Shown here in pieces: positions 33,749 to 42,144 of a stretch of 59,972 nt of DNA. The number at the start of each line of letters is the position of its first letter. The stretch's first letter is position 1. A model generated the notes under the pieces. That model made no database searches. It saw only the letters and a program-made list of their open reading frames with translations, and was not told the DNA's origin. The position numbers were made by a program, and so were the translations under genes. Source of the DNA: Jiangella aurantiaca (GTDB taxonomy: Bacteria > Actinomycetota > Actinomycetes > Jiangellales > Jiangellaceae); the NCBI RefSeq assembly GCF_004349105.1, contig NZ_SMLB01000035.1:1-59972 (forward strand), read 5' to 3'.

Positions 33749-34045
33749 GGTGGTGCCCTTCCGGGAGCCGGTGCCGCCGCAGCGCGCACCGTGACGGGAG
33801 TTCTGGCGGCGTCATGCCGCGCGGCCGCTCGGGCGGCCGTGGTTCGGGCCGTGCGCTCAGCCGGGCCCGTCGCGCCCCTTCGCCATCGCCGACCCCCCGA
33901 TCCGGGCGGGTGCTGCCGCCTCACTCAGGAGACGTAGCGAAGCGGCGCGAACGTTGCATTGGTGGTATTCAAGCGGCCATGCAGTGCATCGCCGCGGCCA
34001 TGCGTCCTCGGTTGTGAGAGCGTGATCGCGGCAAGGGAGGGCAGC
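33749..34045. other. Intergenic region, nothing recognised
   Basis: About 300 bases separate the SGNH gene (minus) from the decayed sigma-factor locus (plus). A relatively AT-rich stretch near 33950-33975 may hold the former sigma gene promoter. AAGGGAGG at 34033 is a strong ribosome-binding site for the GTG at 34046. No other gene or hairpin was seen. Confidence 0.4.
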
Positions 34046-34364
34046 GTGGACTCGCAGGACGAAGAGCACTTCCGGCGCTTCGTGGAGGGCCGGTCGCTCG
34101 CGCTGCTCCGGACGGCGTACGCGCTGTGCGGCGATCGGTACGCGCCGGAGGACCTGGTCCAGGGAGCGCTGGCCAAGCATCGCGATCCGGGCGACCCACG
34201 CGCTGCGGTGGGAGTCGCCCACCACCGTCGTGATCGACGCCTACGACGAGTCCGATTCCGCCCTGGTCCGGTGCTCCGTCGGCGGCGACTGCGAACTGGC
34301 CACCGCGCCCCGTCAGATCGACGACGACCCGGGCACGTTCGACAGCCCGTACGTCCTCGGCTGA
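34046..34364 (+). pseudogene. Decayed SigE-family sigma factor fused out of frame to the end of its partner gene
   Basis: A GTG with strong AAGGGAGG upstream starts a typical SigE-family N-terminus (DEEHFRRFVEGRSLALLRTA, then YALCGDRYAPEDLVQGALAK). The match ends after about 42 residues, at roughly 34171. From there a different frame reads ATHALRWESPTTVVIDAYDE and ends in GTFDSPYVLG plus TGA. That is the C-terminus of the beta-propeller-like protein usually encoded just after such sigma genes. One internal deletion joining the two genes explains this. Both products are lost. An intact, different sigma/partner pair follows at 34408. Confidence 0.75.
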
Positions 34365-34407
34365 CCACGCGGCTCAACGGTTCCGGCCGCCGGCGCGTGT
34401 TACCAGT

Positions 34408-34902
34408 GTGAGCACGATGGCCGAGGACTTCGCCGACTGGTACCTCGCGCTGCGGCCGCGGGTCCTGCGTGCCGTCACCGTGGCCGTCGGCGATCGCGAC
34501 CTGGCCGAGGAGGCCACCGCCGAGGCGTTCGCCCGGGCGCTGGCCCGCTGGCCGGCCGGTGCGGCGCTGGACTCGCCGGTCACCTGGCTGCTCAAGGTTG
34601 CCCTCAACGAGGTCCGGTCGCGGTGGCGGCGCTCCCGGCTGGAGCGCCGGCACCTGCAGCGCCTCGCCGCGGAGCCGGAGCGGCACGCCCCGGCCGCCGA
34701 GCCGCGCGACGACGCGTTGTGGGCGGCGGTCGCCGCCCTGCCGGAGCGTGGCCGCCAGGTCGTCGCCATGCGGTACGTCCTCGACCTCACCGAGCCCGAG
34801 ATCGCCGCCGCCTTGGGCATCACCCGCGGCACGGTGGCGTCCACGCTGAGCCGGGCGCGGCAGCAGCTCGCGACCGCACTCACCCGGGAGGAGACCCCAT
34901 GA
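34408..34902 (+). CDS. ECF RNA polymerase sigma factor (SigE-like)
   Basis: The 164-residue sigma factor has region 2 (FADWYLALRPRVLRAVTVAVGDRDLAEEATAEAFARALARW) and region 4 (LPERGRQVVAMRYVLDLTEPEIAAALGITRGTVASTLSRAR). The linker between them is short and there is no C-terminal extension. GTG at 34408 or ATG at 34417 may be the start, and neither has a clear Shine-Dalgarno. The stop overlaps the next gene as ATGA. That gene encodes a one-helix membrane protein which by position should be its anti-sigma or output partner. Confidence 0.9.
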   Translation: MSTMAEDFADWYLALRPRVLRAVTVAVGDRDLAEEATAEAFARALARWPAGAALDSPVTWLLKVALNEVRSRWRRSRLERRHLQRLAAEPERHAPAAEPRDDALWAAVAALPERGRQVVAMRYVLDLTEPEIAAALGITRGTVASTLSRARQQLATALTREETP

Positions 34903-36047
34903 CCGCGTTCGACGACGAGCTGGCCCGTGCGCTGCGCGACGTCCCGGTCGGCGGGTACGCGCCCATCGAGGAGCTGCAGGACCGTGCCCGGCAGCTGCAC
35001 ACCCGCCGCCGGCTGGCCGGCGCAGGCCTCGCGGTGGCCGCGGCCGTCCTGGTCGCGGTTTCCTCGGCCCTCGCCCTCACCGGCGGCGACGGCGACACGG
35101 TCACCCCCGCGCCCCCGGTGGGCACCGCCCCGAGCTCCACGCCGGAGCCCACGACCGCCCCACCCGCCGGCCCGGACTGCCCCGGCACCTGGTCCGAGCG
35201 GTTCGACGCGACCCAGCCGCGGAGCATGGCCACGCCGGTGGCGGGGCCCGGCGACCTGCCCGACGAGGTCCGGCTGCTCTGGGCCGCCGACGCCGCGCCC
35301 GACCCGGACCAGGCGTACGCCATGGACAACAGCTCCGTCCTGGGCCAGGTCGGCGCCGCGTTCGAGCGGTGCCCGCAGCCGCAGCCGGACCGGAGCGTCG
35401 TCGTCGTGCAGCTCGACGGCGACGTCGTCCAGCGCAGCGCCGTGATCTCCGAGGCCGGGAGCTGGCTCCGGGTGGATCCGGCCACCGCCCGCACCCTCGA
35501 CGCCGACGGCGTCCCGGTCCTCGTCGAGAACCCGGACGCCAGCGCCGACGACGGCGTCCGGGCCGAGTGGGAGGCCGGAGGCCTGGCCTGGGAGGTCCAG
35601 TCGGAGGACCTGAGCGACGCGGAGCTGATCGAGCTCGTGCGCACCATGCGCCTCGACGGTGACAGCATCGACTTGAGCGCCTGGTCGGTCGCCACCGGGG
35701 CCGAGCGGTTCGTGACCGGCGCGGGCGTCGACGTCGAGCCCGGCCGCGCGGACCTCACCGTCGTGGCCGACGGCCTGCAGCTGACCGTCACCGACGAGGA
35801 CCGCGACCCCTGGCGAACCGCCACACCCGGCAGCCGCGAAGTCGCGGTCGCCGGCGGCACCGGCGTCCTACGCGAGGTCGCCGACGGCGTCGCCATGCTC
35901 ACCTGGCAGCCGACGCCGCGGACCACCGCCACGCTGACCGGCGATCTGGACGGCGAGGAGCTGCTCGCGATCGCCAGGACCGTCGCCCCCGTGCCGGCCG
36001 ACGACCAGCGCCTCACCGAGGTGTGGTCGGCCGGTGCGGAGCAGTGA
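34899..36047 (+). CDS. Single-pass membrane protein, likely anti-sigma partner
   Basis: The 382-residue protein has about 40 cytoplasmic residues (FDDELARALRDVPVGGYAPIEELQDRARQL), one transmembrane helix (about 41-62, AGLAVAAAVLVAVSSALALT), a Pro/Thr linker and an extracytoplasmic domain of about 280 residues that was not recognised. The layout matches anti-sigma-like proteins coupled to SigE-type factors, although no zinc-binding HxxxCxxC motif is present. The outer domain contains two cysteines (residues about 95 and 154) that could pair. The gene is translationally coupled to the sigma gene. Confidence 0.75.
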   Translation: MTAFDDELARALRDVPVGGYAPIEELQDRARQLHTRRRLAGAGLAVAAAVLVAVSSALALTGGDGDTVTPAPPVGTAPSSTPEPTTAPPAGPDCPGTWSERFDATQPRSMATPVAGPGDLPDEVRLLWAADAAPDPDQAYAMDNSSVLGQVGAAFERCPQPQPDRSVVVVQLDGDVVQRSAVISEAGSWLRVDPATARTLDADGVPVLVENPDASADDGVRAEWEAGGLAWEVQSEDLSDAELIELVRTMRLDGDSIDLSAWSVATGAERFVTGAGVDVEPGRADLTVVADGLQLTVTDEDRDPWRTATPGSREVAVAGGTGVLREVADGVAMLTWQPTPRTTATLTGDLDGEELLAIARTVAPVPADDQRLTEVWSAGAEQ

Positions 36048-36053
36048 GGCCCG

Positions 36054-37124
36054 TCAGCGACGCAACGCCAGGTACTCGGCCCGGGCGGCGAAGATGCCGC
36101 GCATCTCGGCGGTCACCCCGACCATGAACTCGTCGCGGTAGGTGGAGTCGGTGAGGATGGAGATGGCGTAGTAGAGCCCGGTGAACGCCGCCATCCCGCC
36201 GGCCACCCGCAGCAGCGTCTCCGTCAGCCGGACGGGGTGGCCGAGCAGAGTGAACGGGTACTCCCAGGAGCCGGCGGTCCCGGCCCAGTCCACTCCGACG
36301 TCCGGGGTCAGCGCGAACAGCCCGAACGCGATGAAGAACGCGCCCACACCGGCGGCGACGACGCAGACCTGCAGCGCCTGGCTCACCACCAGCGTCAGGC
36401 CGACGTTGAGGCGCTGGCGGCGGGTCAGCGGCCGGGCGCCGTCGTTCAGGTCCGCCTCGAGCTGGTGCACCAGCCCCGGCGCCCGCACGGCCAGGAACAC
36501 CAGGCCGAGGCCGAACAGCAGCCCCGTCACGACCAGCACGAACGGCCGCGGCATCGTGCCGAACATCTGCCACATCTCGGCGTTGACGAACAGCACCAGC
36601 GAGAAGATCAGCAGCAGCGGCAGTGTCCGGACCAGCCGGCCCAGCGACGCCGCCAGCTCGTCGGCCATCCGGCTGAGCGCCCAGAACACCGTGGCGATCA
36701 GCCCATACCCCACCACCAGGTACACCAGCAGCAGGAACAGCGAATTGCCCACGACGATGCCGAAGAACTGCCGCCACTGGCCGCCGAAGATCACCGGCAG
36801 CAGCGCCGGCACCAGCACGAACGCGGCCAGCTCGGGTCGGCCGACCTCGCGCGGCAGCTCCATGAACCCGCGGCCGCGGACCCGGTTGAGCATCCCGAAC
36901 GCGACGATCAGGATGGCCAGCCCGCCGAGCGCCGCCGCCAGGTTGAGCAGGAACGGCCACTCCAGCTCCGTCGCGGCGAGCATCTCGCCCAGGAACACCA
37001 GCGCGAGCCACGGCGCCGCGCGCGTGAAGATGTCCTCGCTCGCGCTGTAGTCCTCGATGAACAGCGGCAGCCCGCTGCGCCGGAACCGGCGCTCGTAGTC
37101 GGCGAGGTCGTCCTGTTCAGCCAC
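36054..37124 (-). CDS. Polytopic membrane protein of unknown function
   Basis: The 356-residue protein begins AEQDDLADYERRFRRSGLPL, then has eight or nine predicted transmembrane helices. A central charged cytoplasmic loop (HQLEADLNDGARPLTRRQRL) separates two groups of helices. No transporter signature or catalytic motif was recognised. The GTG at 37124 is chosen because GGGGAAC precedes it and because it directly follows repeat element D, whose gene-proximal end lies 16 bases upstream. Sharing that element with a kinase, a receiver and an exporter suggests common regulation, probably in the envelope. Confidence 0.75.
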   Translation of the reverse strand: MAEQDDLADYERRFRRSGLPLFIEDYSASEDIFTRAAPWLALVFLGEMLAATELEWPFLLNLAAALGGLAILIVAFGMLNRVRGRGFMELPREVGRPELAAFVLVPALLPVIFGGQWRQFFGIVVGNSLFLLLVYLVVGYGLIATVFWALSRMADELAASLGRLVRTLPLLLIFSLVLFVNAEMWQMFGTMPRPFVLVVTGLLFGLGLVFLAVRAPGLVHQLEADLNDGARPLTRRQRLNVGLTLVVSQALQVCVVAAGVGAFFIAFGLFALTPDVGVDWAGTAGSWEYPFTLLGHPVRLTETLLRVAGGMAAFTGLYYAISILTDSTYRDEFMVGVTAEMRGIFAARAEYLALRR

Positions 37125-37140
37125 TAGCCGTTCCCCACGT

Positions 37141-37244
37141 GTCGGGCCTTGCACGACGTCCTCGCAATCCCTGCGTGCCTTCCGCTCCGGACCGACTCGT
37201 GGGGACCTTCGGCTCCCAGTCGCCGTCGGTGTGCAAGGCTCTCC
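37141..37244 (-). promoter_or_regulatory. 105-bp element, copy D (diverged)
   Basis: In the direction of the gene it precedes, this copy has end GAGCCTTGCAC, central GCCGAAGGTCCC and end GTGCAAGGCCCGAC. The two ends are complementary. It aligns along its length with copies A-C, but both ends carry matching substitutions (CTTGCAC/GTGCAAG instead of CATGCAAA/TTTGCATG), so pairing is preserved. It ends 16 bases upstream of the membrane protein start at 37124. Confidence 0.65.
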
Positions 37245-37376
37245 ACAGGCCGGACTCTACCGACCCGGGTACGACCGGAACCGACCGTTCCACCAGCGGA
37301 TGGTTCCCGCGTCGTCCGGGTACCATCCGGGTCTGTCGCGGTTCGCCGTGACGTCGTCGGCCCATGAGGAGGAGCG

Positions 37377-37853
37377 GTGACCGAGCAGCGCTACCGGAGG
37401 GACGAGGACCAGGCCGACCGCTACGACCGGCACTGGAACGAGCTGCTCCAGGAACTGCGGATCGCCCAGACCGGCGTGCAGATCCTGTTCGCCTTCCTGC
37501 TGACCATCGCGTTCACTTCGCCGTTCCGCGACTCCGACGAGTTCACCCACGACGTGTTCGCGGTGACGATCGTCGTCGCGGCGATGTCCATGGCGCTGCT
37601 GATCGCGCCCGTGTCGTTCCACCGGATCGTGTTCCGGAAGCGGATCCGCGACAAAATGATCCCGATGGCTTCCAAGATGACCGCCGGTGGTCTGTTCCTG
37701 CTGATGCTCGCCGTGTGCGGCGGGCTGCTCCTCGCGCTCGACGTCGTGCTGGCCCGCTGGCTGGCGATCGTCGTCAGCGGAACCGCGCTGCTGTGGTTCG
37801 TCACGTTCTGGTACGTCATCCCGGGCCGGGTGCGGGCGCGGAGCACGTCTTGA
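37377..37853 (+). CDS. DUF6328 family membrane protein
   Basis: The 158-residue protein has a charged N-terminus (YDRHWNELLQELRIAQTGVQ) and four predicted transmembrane helices. These occur as two hairpins separated by HRIVFRKRIRDKMIPMASKM. This is the layout of the actinobacterial DUF6328 family, which has no known function. GTG at 37377 follows GAGGAGGAG at good spacing. The stop overlaps the TTG start of the NUDIX gene. It is divergent from the membrane protein at 36054, with element D and a partly palindromic stretch (about 37258-37330) between them. Confidence 0.85.
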   Translation: MTEQRYRRDEDQADRYDRHWNELLQELRIAQTGVQILFAFLLTIAFTSPFRDSDEFTHDVFAVTIVVAAMSMALLIAPVSFHRIVFRKRIRDKMIPMASKMTAGGLFLLMLAVCGGLLLALDVVLARWLAIVVSGTALLWFVTFWYVIPGRVRARSTS

Positions 37854-38725
37854 CCCTCGTCCACCACCGGCACGACGGCGACGGCTGGGTCGACTGCGCC
37901 TGCGGGCAGCGGCACTGGGGCCGGTTCGGCGCGGCCGGGTTGCTGGTGGTCGACGACGAGCGCGGCGTGCTGCTGCAGCACCGGGCGCACTGGAGCCACC
38001 ACGGCGGCACCTGGGGCATGCCTGGCGGCGCGCGATCGTCGGCGGAGACGGCCGTCGATGCGGCGCTGCGCGAGGCCGCCGAGGAGGCCGCCGTCCCGCC
38101 CGACGCCGTCCGGCCCAGCCACGCCTGGGTCGAGGACCACGGCACGTGGTCCTACACCACGATCGTCGCGCGCCCCGTCCGGCCGGTGGTCGCCCGGGCC
38201 GCCGACCCGGAGAGCCTGGACATCACCTGGATCGCCCTCGACGAGGTCGCGTCGCTGCCGCTGCTGCCGGCATTCGGCGCGCTGTGGCCGCGCATCCACG
38301 CGGCGGCGCCGTCCGACCTGGTGCTGGTGGTCGACGCCGCCAACGTGGTGGGCTCGCGCCCGGACGGCTGGTGGCGCGACCGCGCCGGCGCGACCGTCCG
38401 GCTCCGCGACGAACTGGGCCTGCTGGCGCCGGTTCCCGCGACGTCGCTCGGGCTGCCGGCGACGCAGTGGTGGCCGCGGATCGTGCTGGTCACGGAGGGC
38501 CGGGCACGCGGCATCACCTCGCTGGACGGCGTCACGGTGATCGACGCTCCCGGCAGCGGCGACGACGCCGTCGCGGCGGCCGTCGCGGCCGCGGTGACCG
38601 ATCGGCCGCAGGACTACGTCGTCGCGGTGACGGCGGACCGGGAGCTGCGGTCCCGCGTCGACGCCGCCGGCGGCCGGAACCTGGGCCCGTCAGCGCTGTT
38701 CGAGATCACCCACCGCGGCGACTGA
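37850..38725 (+). CDS. NUDIX hydrolase fused to NYN/YacP-like domain
   Basis: The 291-residue protein has a NUDIX domain in its first half (about 28-140), with box GGARSSAETAVDAALREAAE followed by EAAV. It fits GX5EX7REUXEEXGU except for the final glycine. The second half (about 155-290) has LVLVVDAANVVGSRPDGWW, APGSGDDAV and AVTADRELRSRV, matching the NYN/PIN nuclease fold of YacP-like RNases. A nucleotide-processing role combining both activities is possible but unproven. The start is TTG at 37850, coupled to the DUF6328 stop as TTGA. Confidence 0.82.
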   Translation: MTLVHHRHDGDGWVDCACGQRHWGRFGAAGLLVVDDERGVLLQHRAHWSHHGGTWGMPGGARSSAETAVDAALREAAEEAAVPPDAVRPSHAWVEDHGTWSYTTIVARPVRPVVARAADPESLDITWIALDEVASLPLLPAFGALWPRIHAAAPSDLVLVVDAANVVGSRPDGWWRDRAGATVRLRDELGLLAPVPATSLGLPATQWWPRIVLVTEGRARGITSLDGVTVIDAPGSGDDAVAAAVAAAVTDRPQDYVVAVTADRELRSRVDAAGGRNLGPSALFEITHRGD

Positions 38726-38746
38726 CGGCGCCGGCCGGGCCGTGGC

Positions 38747-39607
38747 TCAGGCGGACTTGCGCTTCGCGGCGGTCTTCTTCGCCGTCTTCTTCGCGGGAGC
38801 CGGCTTCTCCTCGGCCTTGCCCGCCGCTCGGTTCTGCTTGGCCTCCTCGACGCTGCGGCGCAGGGCGTCCATGAGGTCGACGACCTTGCCCTCGGCCGGC
38901 TCGGCCTCCGGCGGCGTGACCACCTCGGCGCCTTCGGCCTTCGCGTTGACGACCTCGAGCAGTGCCTCGCGGTACTCGTCGTGGTACTCGTCGGGGTCGA
39001 AGTCGCCGGACAGGGTGTCGATGTAGGACTCGGCCATCGCCATCTCCTGCTTGCGGACCTCGATGTCCTCGCCCAGGAAGTCGAACTCGGGCTTGCGGAT
39101 CTCGTCGGGCCACAGCATGGTCTGCACGATCAGCACGCCCTCGAACGAGCGCAGCACCGCCAGCCGCTCCTTGTTGCGCAGCGCCACCTTGACGACGCCG
39201 ACCCGGCCGGACCGCTCCAGCGAGTCGCGCAGCAGCGCGTACGGCTTGGTGTCGCCGGTGGGCTCGGCGTAGTAGGCGCGGTTCAGCGACGTGGGATCGA
39301 TCTGCGAGAACGGCACGAACCCGAGCACCTCGACCGCCCGCGACGAGGTGATGGGGAGGTCCTCGAAGTCCTCGTCGGTGAGCACGACCATCTGGCCGCC
39401 GGGCAGCTCATAGCCCTTGGCGATGTCGGCGTAGGCCACCTCGTGCCCGCCGGCCTCGCACACGCGCTTGTACCGGATGCGCCCGCCGTCGGCGGCGTGC
39501 ACCTGCCGGAAGCTGACGTCCTTCTCCTGGGTGGCCGACACCAGCCGGACCGGGATCGACACCAGCCCGAACGAGATCGAGCCCTTCCAGACCGTCTGCA
39601 CAGGCAT
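38747..39607 (-). CDS. ku: Non-homologous end-joining protein Ku
   Basis: The 286-residue bacterial Ku begins VQTVWKGSISFGLVSIPVRL, contains the beta-barrel ring that binds DNA ends (VCEAGGHEV, YELPGGQMVVLTDEDFEDLP, EKPYALLRDSL-like TKPYALLRDSLERSG), and ends in a lysine/alanine-rich tail (KKTAKKTAAKRKSA). Such extended basic tails occur in actinobacterial Ku proteins and help DNA binding. No ligase LigD gene is adjacent, so the partner must be elsewhere. The ATG at 39607 is the only sensible start. Confidence 0.97.
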   Translation of the reverse strand: MPVQTVWKGSISFGLVSIPVRLVSATQEKDVSFRQVHAADGGRIRYKRVCEAGGHEVAYADIAKGYELPGGQMVVLTDEDFEDLPITSSRAVEVLGFVPFSQIDPTSLNRAYYAEPTGDTKPYALLRDSLERSGRVGVVKVALRNKERLAVLRSFEGVLIVQTMLWPDEIRKPEFDFLGEDIEVRKQEMAMAESYIDTLSGDFDPDEYHDEYREALLEVVNAKAEGAEVVTPPEAEPAEGKVVDLMDALRRSVEEAKQNRAAGKAEEKPAPAKKTAKKTAAKRKSA

Positions 39608-39722
39608 GTTCCACTCCGTCCGCCGGCACCTCGTCGTCGTGCCCGTTCCAAGCCTAGTGTGGCTCGTCACCGCCCCGGCGCGCCTCCTGGGCCCCGCCCT
39701 GCTCGCGTGTCACCCTCGAAAC

Positions 39723-39932
39723 ATGAGGGCAAGACGAGATCTCAACGTCGCGGCGCCCGAGCTGCTCATCGGCTCCCTCACGGCCTGGTGCGGCGAGTGC
39801 GACGCGGAGACCGAGTTCGACAAGGTCCCCGGCGGGATGGGCGTGGAGTACGCGTGCCGGGACTGCTCGGCGGCCGTGTTCAACGGCGACCTGCCGCTGA
39901 TCGAGTCGATCTTCCAGCCGGTCGCCGTCTAG
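39723..39932 (+). CDS. Small CxxC zinc-ribbon-like protein
   Basis: The 69-residue protein has two cysteine pairs, WCGECDAET (residues 23-26) and ACRDCSAAV (45-48), spaced as in small zinc ribbons. The rest is mildly acidic, with no transmembrane segment. The start at 39723 is supported by coding-like third positions. It is convergent with the multicopper oxidase gene (12-base gap). Function is unknown; it could bind zinc or copper. Confidence 0.65.
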   Translation: MRARRDLNVAAPELLIGSLTAWCGECDAETEFDKVPGGMGVEYACRDCSAAVFNGDLPLIESIFQPVAV

Positions 39933-39944
39933 CGCGCGTCCCGG

Positions 39945-41492
39945 CTACGCGCCGGCGACGGTGAAGCTGAACATCATGCCACTGTGCATGTGTTCGGGGA
40001 TGTGGCAGTGCGCCATCCACAGCCCCGGATTCGTCACGTCGAACAGGATGTCGACGACCTGACCCGTGCGGACCAGCACGGTGTCCTTCCAGACGAGGTT
40101 GGGCTCGGCCACCTCGTCGCGGGCCAGGACGAGGAACCGGCCGGCGCCGTGCAGGTGGAACGGGTGGTGCATGGGGTGGTCGGAGTCCATCTCGTTGACC
40201 AGCCGGATCTTCACCCGGTCGCCGACGCGGAACCGCCAGTCGACGGTGTCGGCGTCGGTCCCCGCGGTTCGGTCGACGAACATCCAGTGCATGGTCTCGG
40301 CGGTGCTGCTCCGGTTCATCTCCGCCATCTCGTCTTCCCACTCGATGCCGTCGGAGACGGCGTGCCCGCCGGCACCGCCGTGGTCGCCGTGGCCGCCGTC
40401 ATCGCCCTGCCCGTGATGGCCGTGGTGATCGTGATGGCCGGCCGTGTGGTCCATCCGGGCGACCAGGGCGAGCACCTTGTCCGGCGGCGCGGTGAGCCAC
40501 GGTCCCAGCGTCTCGCGCTCGGCGGTCAGCTCGGGGTCGCGGCGCAGCACCTCGAACGCCTCCCCCGCCACGGACGCCACCGGCTCACCCACCACCGCCA
40601 CCGTGGCCAGCGGGTACGTGTGGTCGGGGGTGCGGTGCTCCAGGGTCAGCTCGCCGGGCTCGTCGGCCAGCACGTCCACGACCGCCCGCTCCGACGGCGC
40701 CAGTAGCACCTGTGTCACGAACTCGTCGTGCTCGACCCGGCCGCTGTCGCCGCCGACGAGCTTCATCCGGGCGCCGGGGAGGCGCAGGTCGAACACCCGG
40801 GCGCCGGCGGTGTTCGTCAGCCACAGCCGGACCACCTCCCCGGGCCGGGCTGCCAGCCGTGGGTGCGGCTCGCCACTGGTCAGGAAGACGTTGCCGAACC
40901 GGCCCATGGCCGCGTGGTTGGTCTCGCCCCGGCTGAACGGCACGACCCGGCCGTCGTCGCCGAGCAGCAGGTCGTCCACGGTGAGGACGAGGTCGCGATC
41001 GGCCGGCGGCCAGTAGTCCGCCTCCGCCGGGACGACCACGATGTTGCCGTACAGGCCCAGCTCCTGGGCGTAGTCCTCGCGGACGTGCGGGTGGTACCAG
41101 TACAGGCCGGGGTCGGGGAACTGGATGCGGTACGTGAAGCTGCCGCCGACGGGCACCGGCTCCTGCGTCTCGTGCGGCACGCCGTCGTAGCGGTTCTCCA
41201 GCCGCAGGCCGTGCCAGTGCACCGTGGTCTCGAGGTCGCCGTGGTTCGTGACGTTCACGACCAGCTCGCTGCCCTGCACGACCCGCAGCGTGGGGCCCGG
41301 AATCGAGCCGTTGTAGCCCAGCATCCGGACCGTTGCCTCGCCGAGACGCTTGGCCACCGGGGCGATCGTGAGGTCCAGCGTGTCGCCATCGGCGAGCTCC
41401 AGGAGCGCCGGCCGTCCCGCCTCCGGCAGCCCCGAAGGATCGGCCGGGAACTCACCGGACTGGTCGTGATGGTGGTGGTGATGCGTGTTCAT
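39945..41492 (-). CDS. Multicopper oxidase with natural N-terminal His tag and His-rich insert
   Basis: The 515-residue three-cupredoxin oxidase has all copper motifs: HWHG (about residue 92), WYHPHVR (about 132), HPMHHPFHLHG (about 440) and HCHIPEHMHSGM (about 493, with the type 1 Cys). It begins MNTHHHHHHDQ and has a second His-rich insert (DHTAGHHDHHGHHGQGDDGG, near 348), both likely metal-collecting. There is no signal peptide or Tat motif, unlike CueO/CopA, so it may be cytosolic or surface-associated by another route. It probably oxidises Cu(I) or phenolic/metal substrates. It is last of three co-directional genes. Confidence 0.92.
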   Translation of the reverse strand: MNTHHHHHHDQSGEFPADPSGLPEAGRPALLELADGDTLDLTIAPVAKRLGEATVRMLGYNGSIPGPTLRVVQGSELVVNVTNHGDLETTVHWHGLRLENRYDGVPHETQEPVPVGGSFTYRIQFPDPGLYWYHPHVREDYAQELGLYGNIVVVPAEADYWPPADRDLVLTVDDLLLGDDGRVVPFSRGETNHAAMGRFGNVFLTSGEPHPRLAARPGEVVRLWLTNTAGARVFDLRLPGARMKLVGGDSGRVEHDEFVTQVLLAPSERAVVDVLADEPGELTLEHRTPDHTYPLATVAVVGEPVASVAGEAFEVLRRDPELTAERETLGPWLTAPPDKVLALVARMDHTAGHHDHHGHHGQGDDGGHGDHGGAGGHAVSDGIEWEDEMAEMNRSSTAETMHWMFVDRTAGTDADTVDWRFRVGDRVKIRLVNEMDSDHPMHHPFHLHGAGRFLVLARDEVAEPNLVWKDTVLVRTGQVVDILFDVTNPGLWMAHCHIPEHMHSGMMFSFTVAGA

Positions 41493-41505
41493 GGTGCGCC
41501 GCCCG

Positions 41506-42108
41506 TCAGCCGGTGATGGCCACGACGATCATAGCCGCGGCGAGGAGGGTGTCGAGGACCACGCAGAACTCGGCCAGCGAGCGCACGACGACCCGGTTCG
41601 TGCGGTGGTGCCACACGTCCCACGCCGCGTGCCCGAGCAGCCCCACGGCCACGAGGTAGGCGCCGGCATCGCCGCCGACGAGCACGGTGACGGCAGCGGC
41701 CGCGCCGAACCCGGCCATGGCGAGCGACTGGAGGGGCAGCCCGTGGGCCGGCGTCGCGCGGCGGCGAAGCAGCCCGTACGCGGCGAGCGGGACGGCGGCG
41801 CCGAGCAGCACCCAGGTCCCGTCCACGCCGCCGGCGCCGGTGACGCCGGCCAGGATCTCGGCCGCGGTGATGACCGCGAAGGTGCCGAGGAACAACGGCC
41901 ACGCCGACGCCGCCCGTCCGAGGGCGGCGGCGCCCAGGTAGACGATGCCGGAGGCGGCCAGGATCGGCGCGAGGTCGGCGCCGAAGGACAGGTCCGACGC
42001 CACGAACGCGGCCAGGGCGAGACCGGCGGCGGCCGGCCAGCGGCGCACGACGCCGCGGAGCGAGCGAGCGACGGGTCGCGGGCGGGCGACCGGAACGGTG
42101 GTGGTCAT
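41506..42108 (-). CDS. Polytopic membrane protein of the copper-oxidase operon
   Basis: The 200-residue protein has six predicted transmembrane helices and an Arg-rich N-terminus. GHAAWDVWHH near residue 165 places histidines and tryptophans at a helix end, which could bind metal or heme. GGAGGC supports the ATG at 42108. It lies 13 bases before the oxidase gene and 36 bases after the other small membrane protein. Function is unknown; context suggests metal handling. Confidence 0.75.
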   Translation of the reverse strand: MTTTVPVARPRPVARSLRGVVRRWPAAAGLALAAFVASDLSFGADLAPILAASGIVYLGAAALGRAASAWPLFLGTFAVITAAEILAGVTGAGGVDGTWVLLGAAVPLAAYGLLRRRATPAHGLPLQSLAMAGFGAAAAVTVLVGGDAGAYLVAVGLLGHAAWDVWHHRTNRVVVRSLAEFCVVLDTLLAAAMIVVAITG

Positions 42109-42144
42109 GAGAAGCCTCCTCGGGTGGCGGGTGCTGACCAGCGT

